Shown here piece after piece: positions 13,444 to 25,243 of a DNA stretch of 64,000 nucleotides. The notes below the pieces were generated by a model. It was not told the DNA's origin. It searched no databases and saw only the letters and a program-made list of their open reading frames with translations. Position 1 is the stretch's first letter, and every line of letters begins with the position of its first letter. A program made the position numbers and the translations under genes. Source of the DNA: Coriolopsis trogii. Lineage: Eukaryota; Basidiomycota; Agaricomycetes; Polyporales; Polyporaceae. The stretch is taken from the NCBI GenBank assembly GCA_020543525.1, contig JAHYIO010000001.1:1860001-1924000 (forward strand), read 5' to 3'.

Positions 13444-14570
13444 ATGGCGACCCCGGACAGGCAGGAGCTTATGCGCAATGCTGTCACCTTCCTCTCAGAC
13501 CCAAAAGTGCGTCGGGCCACCGCGCTTTCGTCACACGCACCGAACTTATTGGATTGCTAGACCCAAGCCTCACCTCTAGCCCAACGGGTCCAGTTCCTGG
13601 AGGCCAAGGGTCTCACTGGTTCAGAGATCGAGGAAGCAATGAGACAAGCTGCAGTAAACCAAAGTGCTCCACGACAATCCATGCAGGCTTACCCACCAAG
13701 TCCGTACGGCCCTGTCTATGGACCCATGCCCTACACGCCCGTTCAACCTCCGCCACACCAATGGGACTGGAGAGACTACTTTGTTAGTGCTCAATCGATG
13801 CCTTGTAGGTACATGTATACTGATACTCGTGCAGATCACTGCTGTTGTGTCCGGCACTCTTGCATACGGTGCAGTCGCACTCTTCAGGGTGAGTGACGTG
13901 CGCTCGAATTATTCATGTTCTATTGAACTCACAATGTACATATAGAAATATGTCTCCCCACATTTGCAGCCTCCGTCAGCCACCGCCTATGAGCAGGACA
14001 AGGATGCAATGTCAGCACAATTCGATGCCGCCGAAGCACTGCTGAAGGAGATTCAGGCCGAGACTGCCGCTGTCCGGACCGCTGTTGAAGAACAAACCGA
14101 GAAAGTGGCGAAGGTTACAGAGGATGTTGAAGCGGTTGTCAAGGATTTGCGAGATGGGGAAGCTAGGACAAGAGACGAGATGCGAGAGATTCGTGAAGAA
14201 GTCAACAATGTCCGTGAAATGCTACCAAAAGTACGTCCATTTCGTTCATTTTATAAAATGCTACCTGCTAACCTGGTTTGGACCAAAGATAATCGAGAAG
14301 AATAAGGAGAGCCATAATCAATCACTGGCTGAATTGCAACAGGAACTCAAATCGCTCAAAGCGCTGCTTCTCAGTAGCAGAGGACCAAGCATATCAAGTG
14401 GCCCCACAACCCCACTGCTTCCTGCGAAACCCTCCATACCTGCTTGGCAATTAGCGGCCAGTCCACAAACATCTGCTATGTCTGCACCCTCTACCCCTCC
14501 GCCGGCAGCTGCCCCATACACTATACCCAACGGCAAGGGCAAGGAGGTAGCTGCACCTGATTCTCCCTGA
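13444..14570 (+). CDS. PEX14: peroxin-14, peroxisomal docking factor
   Basis: Pex14 is the docking and pore component for the PTS1/PTS2 receptors on the peroxisome membrane. The N-terminal Pex14 domain (about residues 5-60) shows RNAVTFLSDPK, then LAQRVQFLEAKGLTGSEIEE, which bind the WxxxF motifs of Pex5. A Pro-rich linker leads to WDWRDYF and a hydrophobic segment (ITAVVSGTLAYGAVALF), then a long coiled coil (about 110 residues, rich in Glu/Lys/Val). The tail is Pro/Ser-rich and disordered, ending GKGKEVAAPDSP. The ATG at 13444 is chosen because it sits a few residues before the conserved domain. The in-frame ATG at 13360 adds a leader that is not typical. Splicing after SDPK and after WDWRDYF restores the family pattern. 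Confidence 0.93.
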
Positions 14571-14824
14571 TATCGCGTTGTACCTGTACTTTATCCAACT
14601 AGCGTCACTTTATATTGGAGGATTAAACTACCAGCGGTATTGTGCTATTTGCAACTAGCGGGTCGGACTACAGAAAGCTGGGAGCGCAGAGTGAAAAAGC
14701 GCCCATACTCGGACGAGCGGCAGAAGTAGCCGGTGCTACTTGGTCCATTACTTGCACTCACCCTACTTCTCATCTCCTCGCACACTGTCTCTACTCCGCT
14801 TGTCCGCACTGAATCTACTCGAGA

Positions 14825-17800
14825 ATGTTCAGTCAATGGCGTCACGCGGTCGAGAGCTTGGCTCAGCCTCCCAGGTCTTCGCAAGACGCATCCAATGAAG
14901 AAGGGGCCTCGCATGCGTCACAGGACTCAAGCATACGCACGTCGTTGTCGTCATCGTCCCAACTCGCCGAGTCTGCTCTTAGCAGTCTCAGAAAGAGTCT
15001 GGCAGCACAGAGGTCTGGTAGTCCTGCACCCTCGCAAACACCACCCCGAGTAGCGTCGCCTGCTGCGGAACCTACACCAACGACTGCGCCCAGACCTCGC
15101 CCAGCAGGGCGGTCGACTTTGGAAGACAGAATTCGTGCCAAACTCCTCAAGGATGCGTCCAGTAATAGTATCCCTACTTCATCTACGAACGCGTCGTCAT
15201 CCCCCGTACCCGCCGTAGAGCACCCGCTCGCGCCCGCCTCCCATACGGAGGACTTGCCAGTGGTCAAAGGTCCCCCGAACCCCCTCTCTCCAACCTCTGC
15301 TCCTCTACCAGACTCTCCTCTGGCCTCCCCAACGATGATAGAGCCTATTCTATCTCTTCATGTTGCTTCAGACAGCATCAACTCCCTCCCGGCCTTGTCC
15401 GACAGTCCGCAACCTACCGCCCCTCCAGCCGACGAGGTCCTTGCGGAAACAGCAGAAGTTACTCCATCTGAAGGGCACAATGTTACGTCCGTCACAGAAG
15501 ACCTTGCTCCTCCAGAACCTTCGCAGGAGCGTACCGATTACCCAGAAGAAGTGATCGAGAATGCACCTACAGCAACCAGCCAGCCTGAAGCGGACTCCGA
15601 CATACCCTCGAATATCAGCGACGATGACAGCGGACCCAGTCCTAACGCGTCCTTAACTGAGCCGCAAGCGCATGACATGACTCCGGACGCGTCACCCTTT
15701 GATCCCTTGGACGCGTCTGAGCTTGCTCCTTCTCTTCCTCCAACCCAGCCGAACGAAGAAGTTATCCCGGGCGCCGTCAACACACCTAGCGTTGTCCCTG
15801 CACCGGATCATACTCCTGAAGATGATGCTTCTACCAACGCGACGGACGTTTCTCACTCTGCGGTTCCGAACGGCAAGGCCGTAGACGGAGTAGATATCGA
15901 GGCGCTTCAAAAACGTCTCAAACTGGTTGAGCAGCGATTCACCGGTACGTCCCCAATTGGATTGGGCACATGTAACACTTCTCATTGGAACGAATGAACC
16001 AGACGTCTCGACTTCATTCAAGCGTCTCCAAGCGGAGAAGTTGGCCGCTGATCGGGTGCTGCGCGAGCTTACCTCCGTGGAGAGCGTCACGGAAGCCGAC
16101 GCCTTGCGCGACTTTCTGCAGAACATGAATCTCAAGACCGAGGTATGTCTTGTTCATGACTTTTGTTGCATGTACGCCTGGTCCCTTAACACCGAGATAG
16201 ATGGCCCAAGACGAAATTCGCCGTTTGAACGGCAAGCTGACCCGTATGTTTGCTATCCCGCAATATCCAGCAGTAACTGACAGATGCCTGCAGGTCAGGA
16301 GGAGAGGATCGAAGAGCTTCGCGATATACATCGTCTAGATTCAAAGTCTCAGTCGGAGCAGATAGACAGGCTGAAAGCCCAGGTCGAGGAGGCGGAGAAA
16401 CTCCTGAAAGCGTCTCAAGGGTCGGCCTCCAATGCAGAGCAGGAGTCTGCGAAGCAAAAGGCGGAGATCCAGCGCCTGCAGAGTGAGCTAGAGAAGGCGA
16501 CGAATAATGCGAAAGAGGAGGAGGAGAAACGGACGAAGGCTATCGCGTTACTGAAGACCGTGAGGCAGAAGTTGGTGAAGGCGGAGAAGGAGAGGGACGA
16601 TGCGCTGAAAGAGATTGGCATCATGAAGGACACTGAGAAGGCCGAGCGGGAGAAGGAGAAGGGTGAGAGAGCGAAACTGCAGGCTGAGATCGAGAAGGTC
16701 AACGTCGAGCGCGAGACGGCGGTGCAAGGTCTGAAGGCTCAATTCGACAAGGAGCTGGCCGCGATGAAGGAGAGACATGAGAAGGAAATGCTCGCTCTTC
16801 GGGGTCAGTTTGAGCTGGAGGCTATCACGGCAAAGGTAGGCAAGATTGCTCCCTATCCCATGATATAAATCCACTGACTCCGCGTAGACAACCCATGTCA
16901 GAGAGATTGAGAACAAGAAGGCGCGTATTTCGGACCTCGAAACCACCGTTCGAACTCTGTCGAGGGAGAAAGATGAGCTTTTCGACCAGCTGCAGCTCCG
17001 TCAGGCGGAGCTCGAGTCTTCGCAGTCGTCTCTAGAGTCGCTTCAAGGCCAGAATTCGGAGCTGCAGTACCAGCTCCGCGAGGCCAACGATCGCATCGCT
17101 CTCCTACAGGATGAGTTCACCGACGTCCGTCGTGAACAGGACATGAAGGTGCAATCGCCGGGTCTGTCTACCGAGGAGGTCACGCGTCTTCTGGCCGCTG
17201 CTGAGCTCAAGTACGAGACGAAGCTCGCGGATCTACGGCGAAGACTTACGGACGCCGAGCGAGAACGCGACGAAGGCGAGGCGCATTGGAGCAAGAAGCT
17301 TGCTGAGAAGGCGCGGGAGGTTGAGTCTCTCAAGGCCATCATTGAATCGTCTCAGAAGAACAAGGAGGAGGAGGAGGAAAGTGCGCAGGTGTTGCAGGAT
17401 CAGATAGACGGTCTCCGGGGTGAGATTCGGGCATACCAGCAACAGATTGTCGATTTGCACGCGCAGCTTGAGAAGGCCGCGGAACTTGAGGCAAGTGATA
17501 ACTGTTGGTTGTCAAGATGTACGCTGACCGGAAGCACAGACGATGGCGAAGAATGAACTTGCCGAGCTCAGTGGAAAAGCCGCCGATCTGCAGCAATACG
17601 TTGACGACAGCAAGGGTCGAGAAGCGCAACTCCGTGCTCAGAACAAGGTGAAAACATCCATGCCGCTATTACAATATGGAACTGACCTTCCCCTAGACGT
17701 TGCGGGAGGAGTTGCGCAAGGTGCAGGCATCCGTCGCGCTGCTCGAGAAGCAGCGTGGCCCAGGTGTTGGCTACTGGGCCTCACGCAATGATAGCACATC

Positions 17801-18095
17801 TGAGCTGCGATCCCCGAGGTCATCGGTCTCGGATTTGGCATCACGCGAAACACCTACGAGCTCAAGACCTACCTCGCCCTCGTCCACGGTGCGATCGGAC
17901 GAGGAAGTCAACTTTGAGTATCTCCGGAATGTCATCCTGCAGTTCCTGGAACACAAGGAGATGCGGGTACGTGTCTCTTGAACATGCTTTGCTGTCCTTT
18001 CACTCATCCCCCGCCAGCCTCACCTCATCAAGATTCTGTCAACTATACTTCGGTTTACGCCTCAGGAGACTCGACGACTCATTGCAAAAGTATAA
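14825..18095 (+). CDS. GRIP-domain golgin-like coiled-coil protein
   Basis: About eight exons code for roughly 960 residues. The first ~350 residues are Ser/Pro/Glu-rich and probably disordered, with a short N-terminal helix (MFSQWRHAVESLAQPP) and a basic LEDRIRAKLLKDAS. The middle is almost continuous coiled coil (LQKRLKLVEQRFTDVSTSF onward, dense in Lys/Glu/Leu). The C terminus is a clear GRIP domain: NFEYLRNVILQFLEHKE, then RPHLIKILSTILRFTPQE, ending RRLIAKV. GRIP domains bind the GTPase Arl1 and recruit golgins to the trans-Golgi, where they tether vesicles. Rab/Arl specificity cannot be read from the sequence. Closest in design are yeast Imh1 and animal golgin-245/97. The last intron (donor after HKEMR) must be removed to complete the GRIP domain. 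Confidence 0.88.
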
Positions 18096-18356
18096 CCATG
18101 GACTCCTACTTATTCCATCTATGTATACTTGGATAGTACCGTACACACACCGTCATGAATAGTTCGGGCTGGCACCACTATATCCCTAAAGACTACTTTC
18201 ATGTTCATATATCACTGCAATGTATCTTCTCTGGACTGAACGGAACAAGGTTTCGTATGGATCAACCGATGGATTACGCTCAATAAATGTAGGCGCTGGT
18301 GCGCGCGTGTTCAAGCTATACCGCCACCACGTTCTTGTACGACACACCGTCAGGGA

Positions 18357-21300
18357 ATGTCTTTAACCGAGCTGACCAGAAATGCTTATCAGAATGGTAT
18401 CGGTGCACGCAAAGTGAGCTTCACAACACATCTACAATCACGAGATGAACTGTAGCTGAAGACGAGATCGACTAGTGGCTAGCTCTGTGCAAGCTCTTCA
18501 TAACCAAGAATCACCCGCACGACCCAGCACAACAAGTTGAAACAGCTATAAGCAGTCAGTTCTTACAGTTAGATTTGAATCTTTGGTGTCACTGATTGAA
18601 ACGCATAAACAGACTCCGTTCTTGTACTTTTCCGAGATTATCCTGGGGACCCTACGCTTCAAGACTATCTTAAACAAGCCCTTCAGGGTGGGATTTTGTC
18701 ACTGCCGATCCTCCTCACAGCCTTTCTGCTGGCAGCGCAGTCGAGCGACTTGCGCAATGCGGCCACCCTGGACATGTTGTGCAGAGTCATACTCGATCAC
18801 CACTACGCTTCAGGCATGACGGTCGAGGGCTCCCTGGTGCCCTTTGGCGAGCCCGTAAACCGACTGCTCCACACCGTCCAGTGTGCCCTCTCTCTCGTGA
18901 GGGTCGCGCTGGAGCTCCCTATTTCGAACTTTCACCAGCTGACGACGTCCGCATCGGAGCTCCTTGCCCTGCTCCTCATGTGCTTTCCGGTGCACGACGT
19001 GTCACAGGTGCCGCCGGGCCAAGCGAGGGAGTTCGTGAACGAGACAAGGTACCTGCTCGGAAGCATGGTCCTGCCTCCGGCTGTCCGAGAGGCACTTGGG
19101 ACTGTTGTGCTCTCGTTGACGATGTTTGTCGAGGACGATGGGAAGGTCGCGCGGGATACGCAGGTGATGCACACACTCCAGAGCACGGTGCTCGGGTCAA
19201 GCTCGGAGACGGACGTCGTGACGTGTAGTCTCGTCCTGAACCATCTGGTATGTTTTTTCGACCTGTGATTAGGATGTACACCAGGGGATTTACTTTGGTA
19301 GATCCTGAGCAGAGCGGGCGATTTCGGCTCTGGTGATACCCCTCGCGCAGTCGCTATTCTGGTCGCTCTCTTACGCGGCTCGTCGTGGACACCCTCTACA
19401 TTCTATGCACAGCTCATCATCTCCGCCCTGACTTGCTTGATGCAAAGCATGGGAAATGGAGTAACTACCAGGCTATCTTCTATTTGGAGGGCGTTTACAA
19501 TCGGACGGGTATGTGCTGCTACTCGCATACAGTTGCTTCACCGACTCACCATCCACCTTCGTCGGCAGCTTCCGCACTTGCTTGCCGCGTTTCGCAAGGT
19601 GGGACGGCCTGAAGGCATCTCCGATACCGAATGGGTAAGAGGCTCCTGACTACGCACTTACTAGTCCCGACCAACGATATCCTAGAACTCAGCGATGCAG
19701 TTCGCCTTGCCCCACGTCATGCGGCAGAAAGACCTTTTGGACAGATTGGATAGCAATGGTCAAGTCGGCATGTCCGACGCCGCGAGCGAAAAGTCCATGG
19801 TGTGCGTTTGCTCTCTGCTCGAGCTGCGACGATGCCGCTCAGTTGAGACACAGGTCACACTCGTTCTTGTCCGAATTCATCTATCAGCTACTGTCGGTAG
19901 GCGTAGTGGAACAGGCGGTTGCTGCGACAATTCACCCTAATCCCAACTTGTCCAATGACTTTCATCCTCGCGTCGCGACCGAAGCGCAAGAGATGGGCGT
20001 GGACCTATTGGTGAGTATCTTGTGATGTATTCGTCTGGACGGTCTCACATACAGAACACCAGGGCTACTTCGAGGCCAAGCTCTCCTCAGATGCTAGCCC
20101 AGAAGATATCGAGGTATTGCTGTTCCGCGCGTGGAGAGATCCATGTTGCCACGCAGCATTCGCCGAGGTGGTCGTGAAGGTATACTCTGGGTACTGTTCG
20201 TGGGTGTTGGATTGCTCACCCTTGCGACAGCGATTCACGACCTCATGGAAGAACATGGACGCGGACTCCTTGGGCCTCGTCTGCAAGATGCTCTGTCAAC
20301 ATGAGATGGCTCTCGATATGTTATCCTTGCATGCCAAGATCTCTGACTTGGTAGCCTACGCGTTGGCTTTCATCGAAGACTATGACTGTGAAATGGTCGG
20401 TGCGTACATGCATGGCAAGCCTATCGATACCCCTTGGAATTGACATGCCCCATCCAGGTGACCCGCAGACAGCAGTGACCCATTTAGGCGACGTCGTATT
20501 GTTTGTCGATGCAACCATTACACGATTTAACGTGAGCAATTGGAGTGATTTGCGTCGCTGCACAAACCCTGACGGCATGATTGTTACAGCTCGCATCGCA
20601 TCCGTTCCATGTCGGCGACAGGCGCATACACGCAGAGTTTCTGAGGACAGCAGGGCTCAACTCCCGGCTTGATGGTATCAAAGCAGAGGAAATCGCGGCT
20701 GCGTTCACTTCGTGGTCCAAGGCGTTGTTCGACCCCAAAAGCGAAGGCATCGAGGATACTATCCTCCGGTGCGTGTGTTCCTCTATACGTCTGAAGGAAA
20801 ATATATGTCATTCCACACAGTGCCACTCGTCCCAAGACCCTTCTGAAAATTGCGCCCCAATTGTTTGCGCACGCGATCGCTCAGACGTTGGAAAGGAAGA
20901 TGGACAAGGAGGTGTTCAACAACGGCATATCATATTTCTGTGGTCCTCTTCTCAACTGGACACTCGCAGGAGTCATCAGGTCCTTGCTCCTGGATATCCA
21001 GCGTCGTGGGCGAGTACCGTTTTGTGCGTTGGATGCAGTCGCAGCTGACGCTTCCCGCGTAGATACCATGCGCCTGCACATCTAGAAGTGCTGAAGACGC
21101 TCCTTACCGCGCCTTCCTGTCCGCCCGCTGTCCTGTCTCTTGCTGCCCCGAGCGTGCTGCGTCTTTTCCCGGATCCGTTCCCGCACAGCCATCGACTGCC
21201 GAAAGGGTTCGATATCGGAAAACTTCGCCAGGTAGCTCGTCAAGCATTAGATGCGCCAGCAGAAGGTTCGTGACCTCCACCTCCCGTACGCACACATGCT

Positions 21301-21921
21301 GAACACACGGCGGCAGAGATGCAGAACCACCTATCCCTGAACTCGGGCCCACCGGACTGGGCGGGCCAATGCCGCGAGCTCGTCATGAGCGCGCTCTCCG
21401 CGGCGCGGGCCGGCCGGGCTCCGGCGCTGGACGTGGACCGATGTCTGCTGCTCTGCCCGCCGACGAAGTTCCTGGCGATGTTCTGGAACCAGCTGTACGT
21501 GCTCGTCACGTCGACGGTGTCCGACGTCGAGGCCCCGCGCCGCCTCGCCACGTTCGTGCTCACGATACCCCGCACGTCGCGCGCCCCACCGCTCCTGCCG
21601 ATCTTCCTCCACCTCGTCCTCCCCTCTATCGTCGCCGCGGCAGACAACATGCCCGATGCAGAACAGAGGATATGCGTCGACCTCCTCGTCGCCGTCATCT
21701 CCTCGTCGCTCACCGGCGCGCTCCACCTCGAGTGGGCGCTGCATGCGACTTGTGACGAGGAGCGCAACGTCTTGGGACAGTCTGTGGCGTCCATGGCGCG
21801 CCGTCTCGCGGGCGATCTTAAGAGAAGAGGAAATGGAACCGTGGCGGGCATGGTCCTCCAGCGGTTGACGGCGATGCAGCCCTTTGTCGCAAACTTCCCC
21901 ACATTTGCGTCCGAGGTGTAA
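18357..21921 (+). CDS. MED5: Mediator complex subunit 5 (Med5/Nut1)
   Basis: Med5 is a tail-module subunit of the fungal Mediator that links activators to RNA polymerase II. The gene begins MSLTELTRNAYQNGIGARK, then after an intron WLALCKLFITKNH. The next exons give LVLFRDYPGDPTLQDYLKQ and LLTAFLLAAQSSDLRNAATL, typical of the N-terminal part of the family. Many exons of helical repeat sequence follow (for example LPHLLAAFRKVGRPEGISD). Near the C terminus comes the region ISYFCGPLLNWTLAGVIRSL, then the last large exon ending VANFPTFASEV. I estimate about 950 residues and more than ten introns; several middle junctions were not fixed to the base. The opening residues and the SYFxxPLLxW-type segment support Med5. 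Individual exon borders are less certain than the identity. Confidence 0.82.
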
Positions 21922-22065
21922 TTCCCAAATGGGCCAATACAACGAAGCTCACTATGATTGCAGATGTACCTTACCATTGCCATTACATTTGGAGTAGCAA
22001 GTAACAGACAGAGCGGAGATAAGCCTAAGTATGAGAGAGAGAGCGTGGCAAGACCATGACGCAAC

Positions 22066-23960
22066 TACGCATCCGTCGCCGGTGGGGCTGCCGCACAGGA
22101 TCGGTTTCAGACAAGCAGAAAAGCGATCAAGAGAAGACTCACGGCAGCATGCATTTTCTGACGGATTGCAGACCTGGTCAGGCGGACAGAGGATGAGACA
22201 TGACGACTCTGCTGACGTCTGCAGAACGGAAACCGTGTCAGCTGTCACGAGACCGGCATCCGCATCGACACAAGACAAACCCTGAGGTGCTCCTCTGGCG
22301 GGGAAAACCTTGGATGGTGGTACTCGGGCTGGATCGTACTCGAGTGAATACCACGGTCGTGGAGCGCCTTTCGGATGTTGGCCGCGACGGGCATAAAGTC
22401 GTGCTTCCGCGATGCCATGACATGCACAGACGCCACAATCTTGTTCTCCGACAGTTGCCAGATGTGCAGTTCGTGGACAGATAGTACGCCATCCACGTCT
22501 AGGATGGCATCGCGAACCTCCTCTAGCGAAACTGTGGACGGAACGCCCTGCAACAGAATGAAGGCCGTACTTTTCACTGTGGTGAGAACAAGTGTGTGAG
22601 CGACTTTCAGTTCGCATGCAAGAGATAGACTGACCTAGAGGCAAAGCCGATGAGAATATAATGACCGTGATGACCAGAGAGACGATCGGGTCAAAGTAGA
22701 ACTTCCAGCTCCAGCTTGTGAGCCAGATCACGAGCCCGGTCGCTATGACTCCCACATTGCCTAACGCGTCACCAAGGACATGGAGGAGCAAGGCGTGCAT
22801 GTTCATAGAACCATGGGAGTGGCCGTGGCCTCCGTGGCCGTGACCGTGTCCATTCGTTTGACCGTTAACGTGCGATCCTTGAGAGTCCTCGGACGCCGCA
22901 TCGTTCAACAGCGGCGTCTGCTCGTTCGCAGGATCTCTCGCGCCTGACGAAGGCGACGAACTTTCATCGCGCCCGATATCAGTGCTCGCACGGCCCGCAC
23001 GCGATCGCGATCGCGGGACGCGTGAGGGTGAACGGGAACGTGCACGAGCCACCTCGTGTGCTGCCTGGACTATGGAGGCACGCGTTGCGGCAGGGTGGCC
23101 ATACAGGGAAGAGTACGACGCGGACCGTTCCCGAGACTTGGGCCGAGTAGGCGAGGCCGGCGTGGGTCTAGGGGTGACTTGACCATCATCGAATCCTGAA
23201 TGGACGCTGGACGGCTTCGATCCCGACGCTGCTTCCTTCCCGTGCTGATGGCCATGGTCGTGACCGTGTTCTGTGTATGGATGAGACGACTCCGGGCCAT
23301 TCGAGGATTGTGTTGGAATTTACCATGGAAGAGGAATAGCCCCACGATATTGGAGGCCAATCCCAGCGAACCCACCACTACAACCAATCTTGGGTTCGAG
23401 ATCTCTGAGGATGCGTGATGGTGTTGGCGTATGCGTAGATACAATCCATGAAAATGAGGAGGACAGGTACGAACCTGGAGTCTCGAAGAATCGTTCAATG
23501 GCTTCCAGAGAGATGGAGAAGCACAGTGCAAGCAGGAAGACACCATTGATCAACGCGGCCAGGATTTCAGCGCGGTGCCAGCCGTACGAGTAACGAGAGT
23601 CAATTTCCGTTTGGGCCGCGAGCTATAGGACTTCAGTACCAATGCACGAGCAGGCAGGGAGGGGTGTGGTTGGAGGCGTACTTTGATAGCATACAACGCA
23701 ACCACCAAGCTCAGCACATCGCTGAGGCCTCATGTTGAACAGAGCGCATAATGAACATAGACGGAGATGAAAACATACTTGAGCATATGAAAACTGTCCG
23801 CGACGAGTGCGAGAGAGCCCACAGCATATCCTGCAGGGAGCTGCGATCACTACAAGGTGGTGGGGGAGTGTGGGGTAAACGACTGACCTACGACGAGCTC
23901 GACGAAGAAGAAGAGAACGTCAATTACAAGCAGGAGCTTGATGCGCGTTTCGCGCGACAT
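22066..23960 (-). CDS. ZRC1: CDF-family vacuolar zinc transporter (ZRC1/COT1-like)
   Basis: Cation diffusion facilitators export Zn2+ from the cytosol into the vacuole or secretory compartments by H+ antiport. The N terminus MSRETRIKLLLVIDVLFFFV is TM1. TM2 holds the metal-site pattern LVADSFHMLNDVLSL, and TM5 holds HVLGDALGNVGVI. Between TM4 and TM5 lies a long His-rich and Ser-rich cytosolic loop (HGHDHGHQHG, later GHGHGHGGHGHSHG) containing many basic RSRSPSR repeats. After TM6 (VSLVITVIIFSSALPL) comes the cytosolic metallochaperone-like domain (VHELHIWQLSENKIVASVHV). The tail has a Cys-rich end (SSCLILCPPDQVC, then ENACCPPPATDA), reached by splicing two late introns. Without them other frames end at 22245 or 21952, so the stop at 22066-22068 is a choice based on this Cys motif. 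Confidence 0.88.
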
Positions 23961-25243
23961 CGTGAGGGCATGCATGCTCGAGGGCAGCGGTAGTGTGGTG
24001 GGAGGGGGTCAAGACGTGCAGCTTAAAGTCAGAGTCCACTAACGCCACGCACGTGCACCTGCCATTGTGTCATACGCGCGGCTGCCCGCCTATCTGATAA
24101 GATGATTTCGCTCCATCCCGACCTTTATCTCGCTGTAAACTACCGCTCCATGTAACCCCTTGTTTGAATTTCCTGGGTTTGTGGTCCAATGCACCCTCAG
24201 AATCACCGCATAACATCACCAAAGGCCTTCGTCTGAGCCCACTGTCGCTTTCGGCCGCATATACCGACCCTGTTTCAGGCCGACAGAAACATTCGTGCTG
24301 TCAAACCCTTACAGGCCAGATCTAGCATGACCAAGGCAGGCACGGGATGACTCAAGTCCACATCCATGTTAGTGATGCTGTGGTCGGCGGGTATGCGCCC
24401 TTTGCACCCGCTTCCATCTCGCATGCTGCAACAAGGACTGCATACGCGTACTTTGCTGTAGTGGAGAGAAGGGCTGCTCAATTCTTGTGGACGCTGGACG
24501 TTGGACGCGTTCAGAGCACTTTGATGGACGCGATGGTGTAAGCGAGAACAGCCGACATCCTGCGCGCGCTTCTGCCCTTTCGGTGGCGTCAACGCTGTCC
24601 CACCATCTCCCGCAAGATGCATATCCCTGAAAGACATGCATTGGCTAGGGTGCCCTATTTCACGAACACAGAAGAATTCCTATGTTATTCCAAGGCTAGT
24701 TCAGCTTGCTACGAGAGCTTCGAGGAGGACAGGGAGGAGCAAGACGAGGGTCCGAGCACCTTGCCGAACCACCGGCTGCCCTCGCTTCAGTCTATCATCC
24801 CCATCAAAAGTCTCTCAACGCGTCCAACGTCCAGCGTCCACAAGAATTGAGCAGCCCTAGAAGACTGTTTCCAAAGTGCCATAGACGGAGCCTTTAGCCA
24901 CTCGCATCGAGATAGTAGCCCTTTAGCTATGTAACAATTAACCTTACTCATGCTTTTTGAGTGATGCAATATTGTGCAGGGGAACCTGAAGCAAGCCCTA
25001 TCGATGATGAGCTCGAGTACGAATAATATCATTATCAAGGCCCTCGGCCCCTCGCGCTCATCAGGCGCACGTGATATGGACGAGTTTGGGCTTGTTTGGC
25101 AAGAGCTTCTAACTGCCAGTCCAAATTTGCCGGTCTATCCATCTGTATCGGCTACTCTCTACACTGTCTATATTCTAAATCTGCTGCTTGGCGACCTCCC
25201 GAAACCTACCAAAAGAGATACTTGAAGTCTCCAGACGTCCAAA
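23961..25243. other. 1.3-kb intergenic stretch with a foldback repeat
   Basis: It holds the promoters of the zinc transporter (left) and of eIF3h (right) and the inverted repeat at 24471-24856. I see no supported ORF. Confidence 0.6.
24471..24856. repeat. foldback repeat with 57-bp inverted arms
   Basis: The left arm 24471-24527 and the right arm 24800-24856 are reverse complements. The outer 41 bp are identical; the inner 16 bp carry about four differences. About 272 bp separate them, and similarity stops sharply at both outer ends. Size (386 bp) and form fit a non-autonomous DNA element (MITE-like) or a hairpin source. I find no clear target-site duplication and no coding capacity inside. 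Confidence 0.7.
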
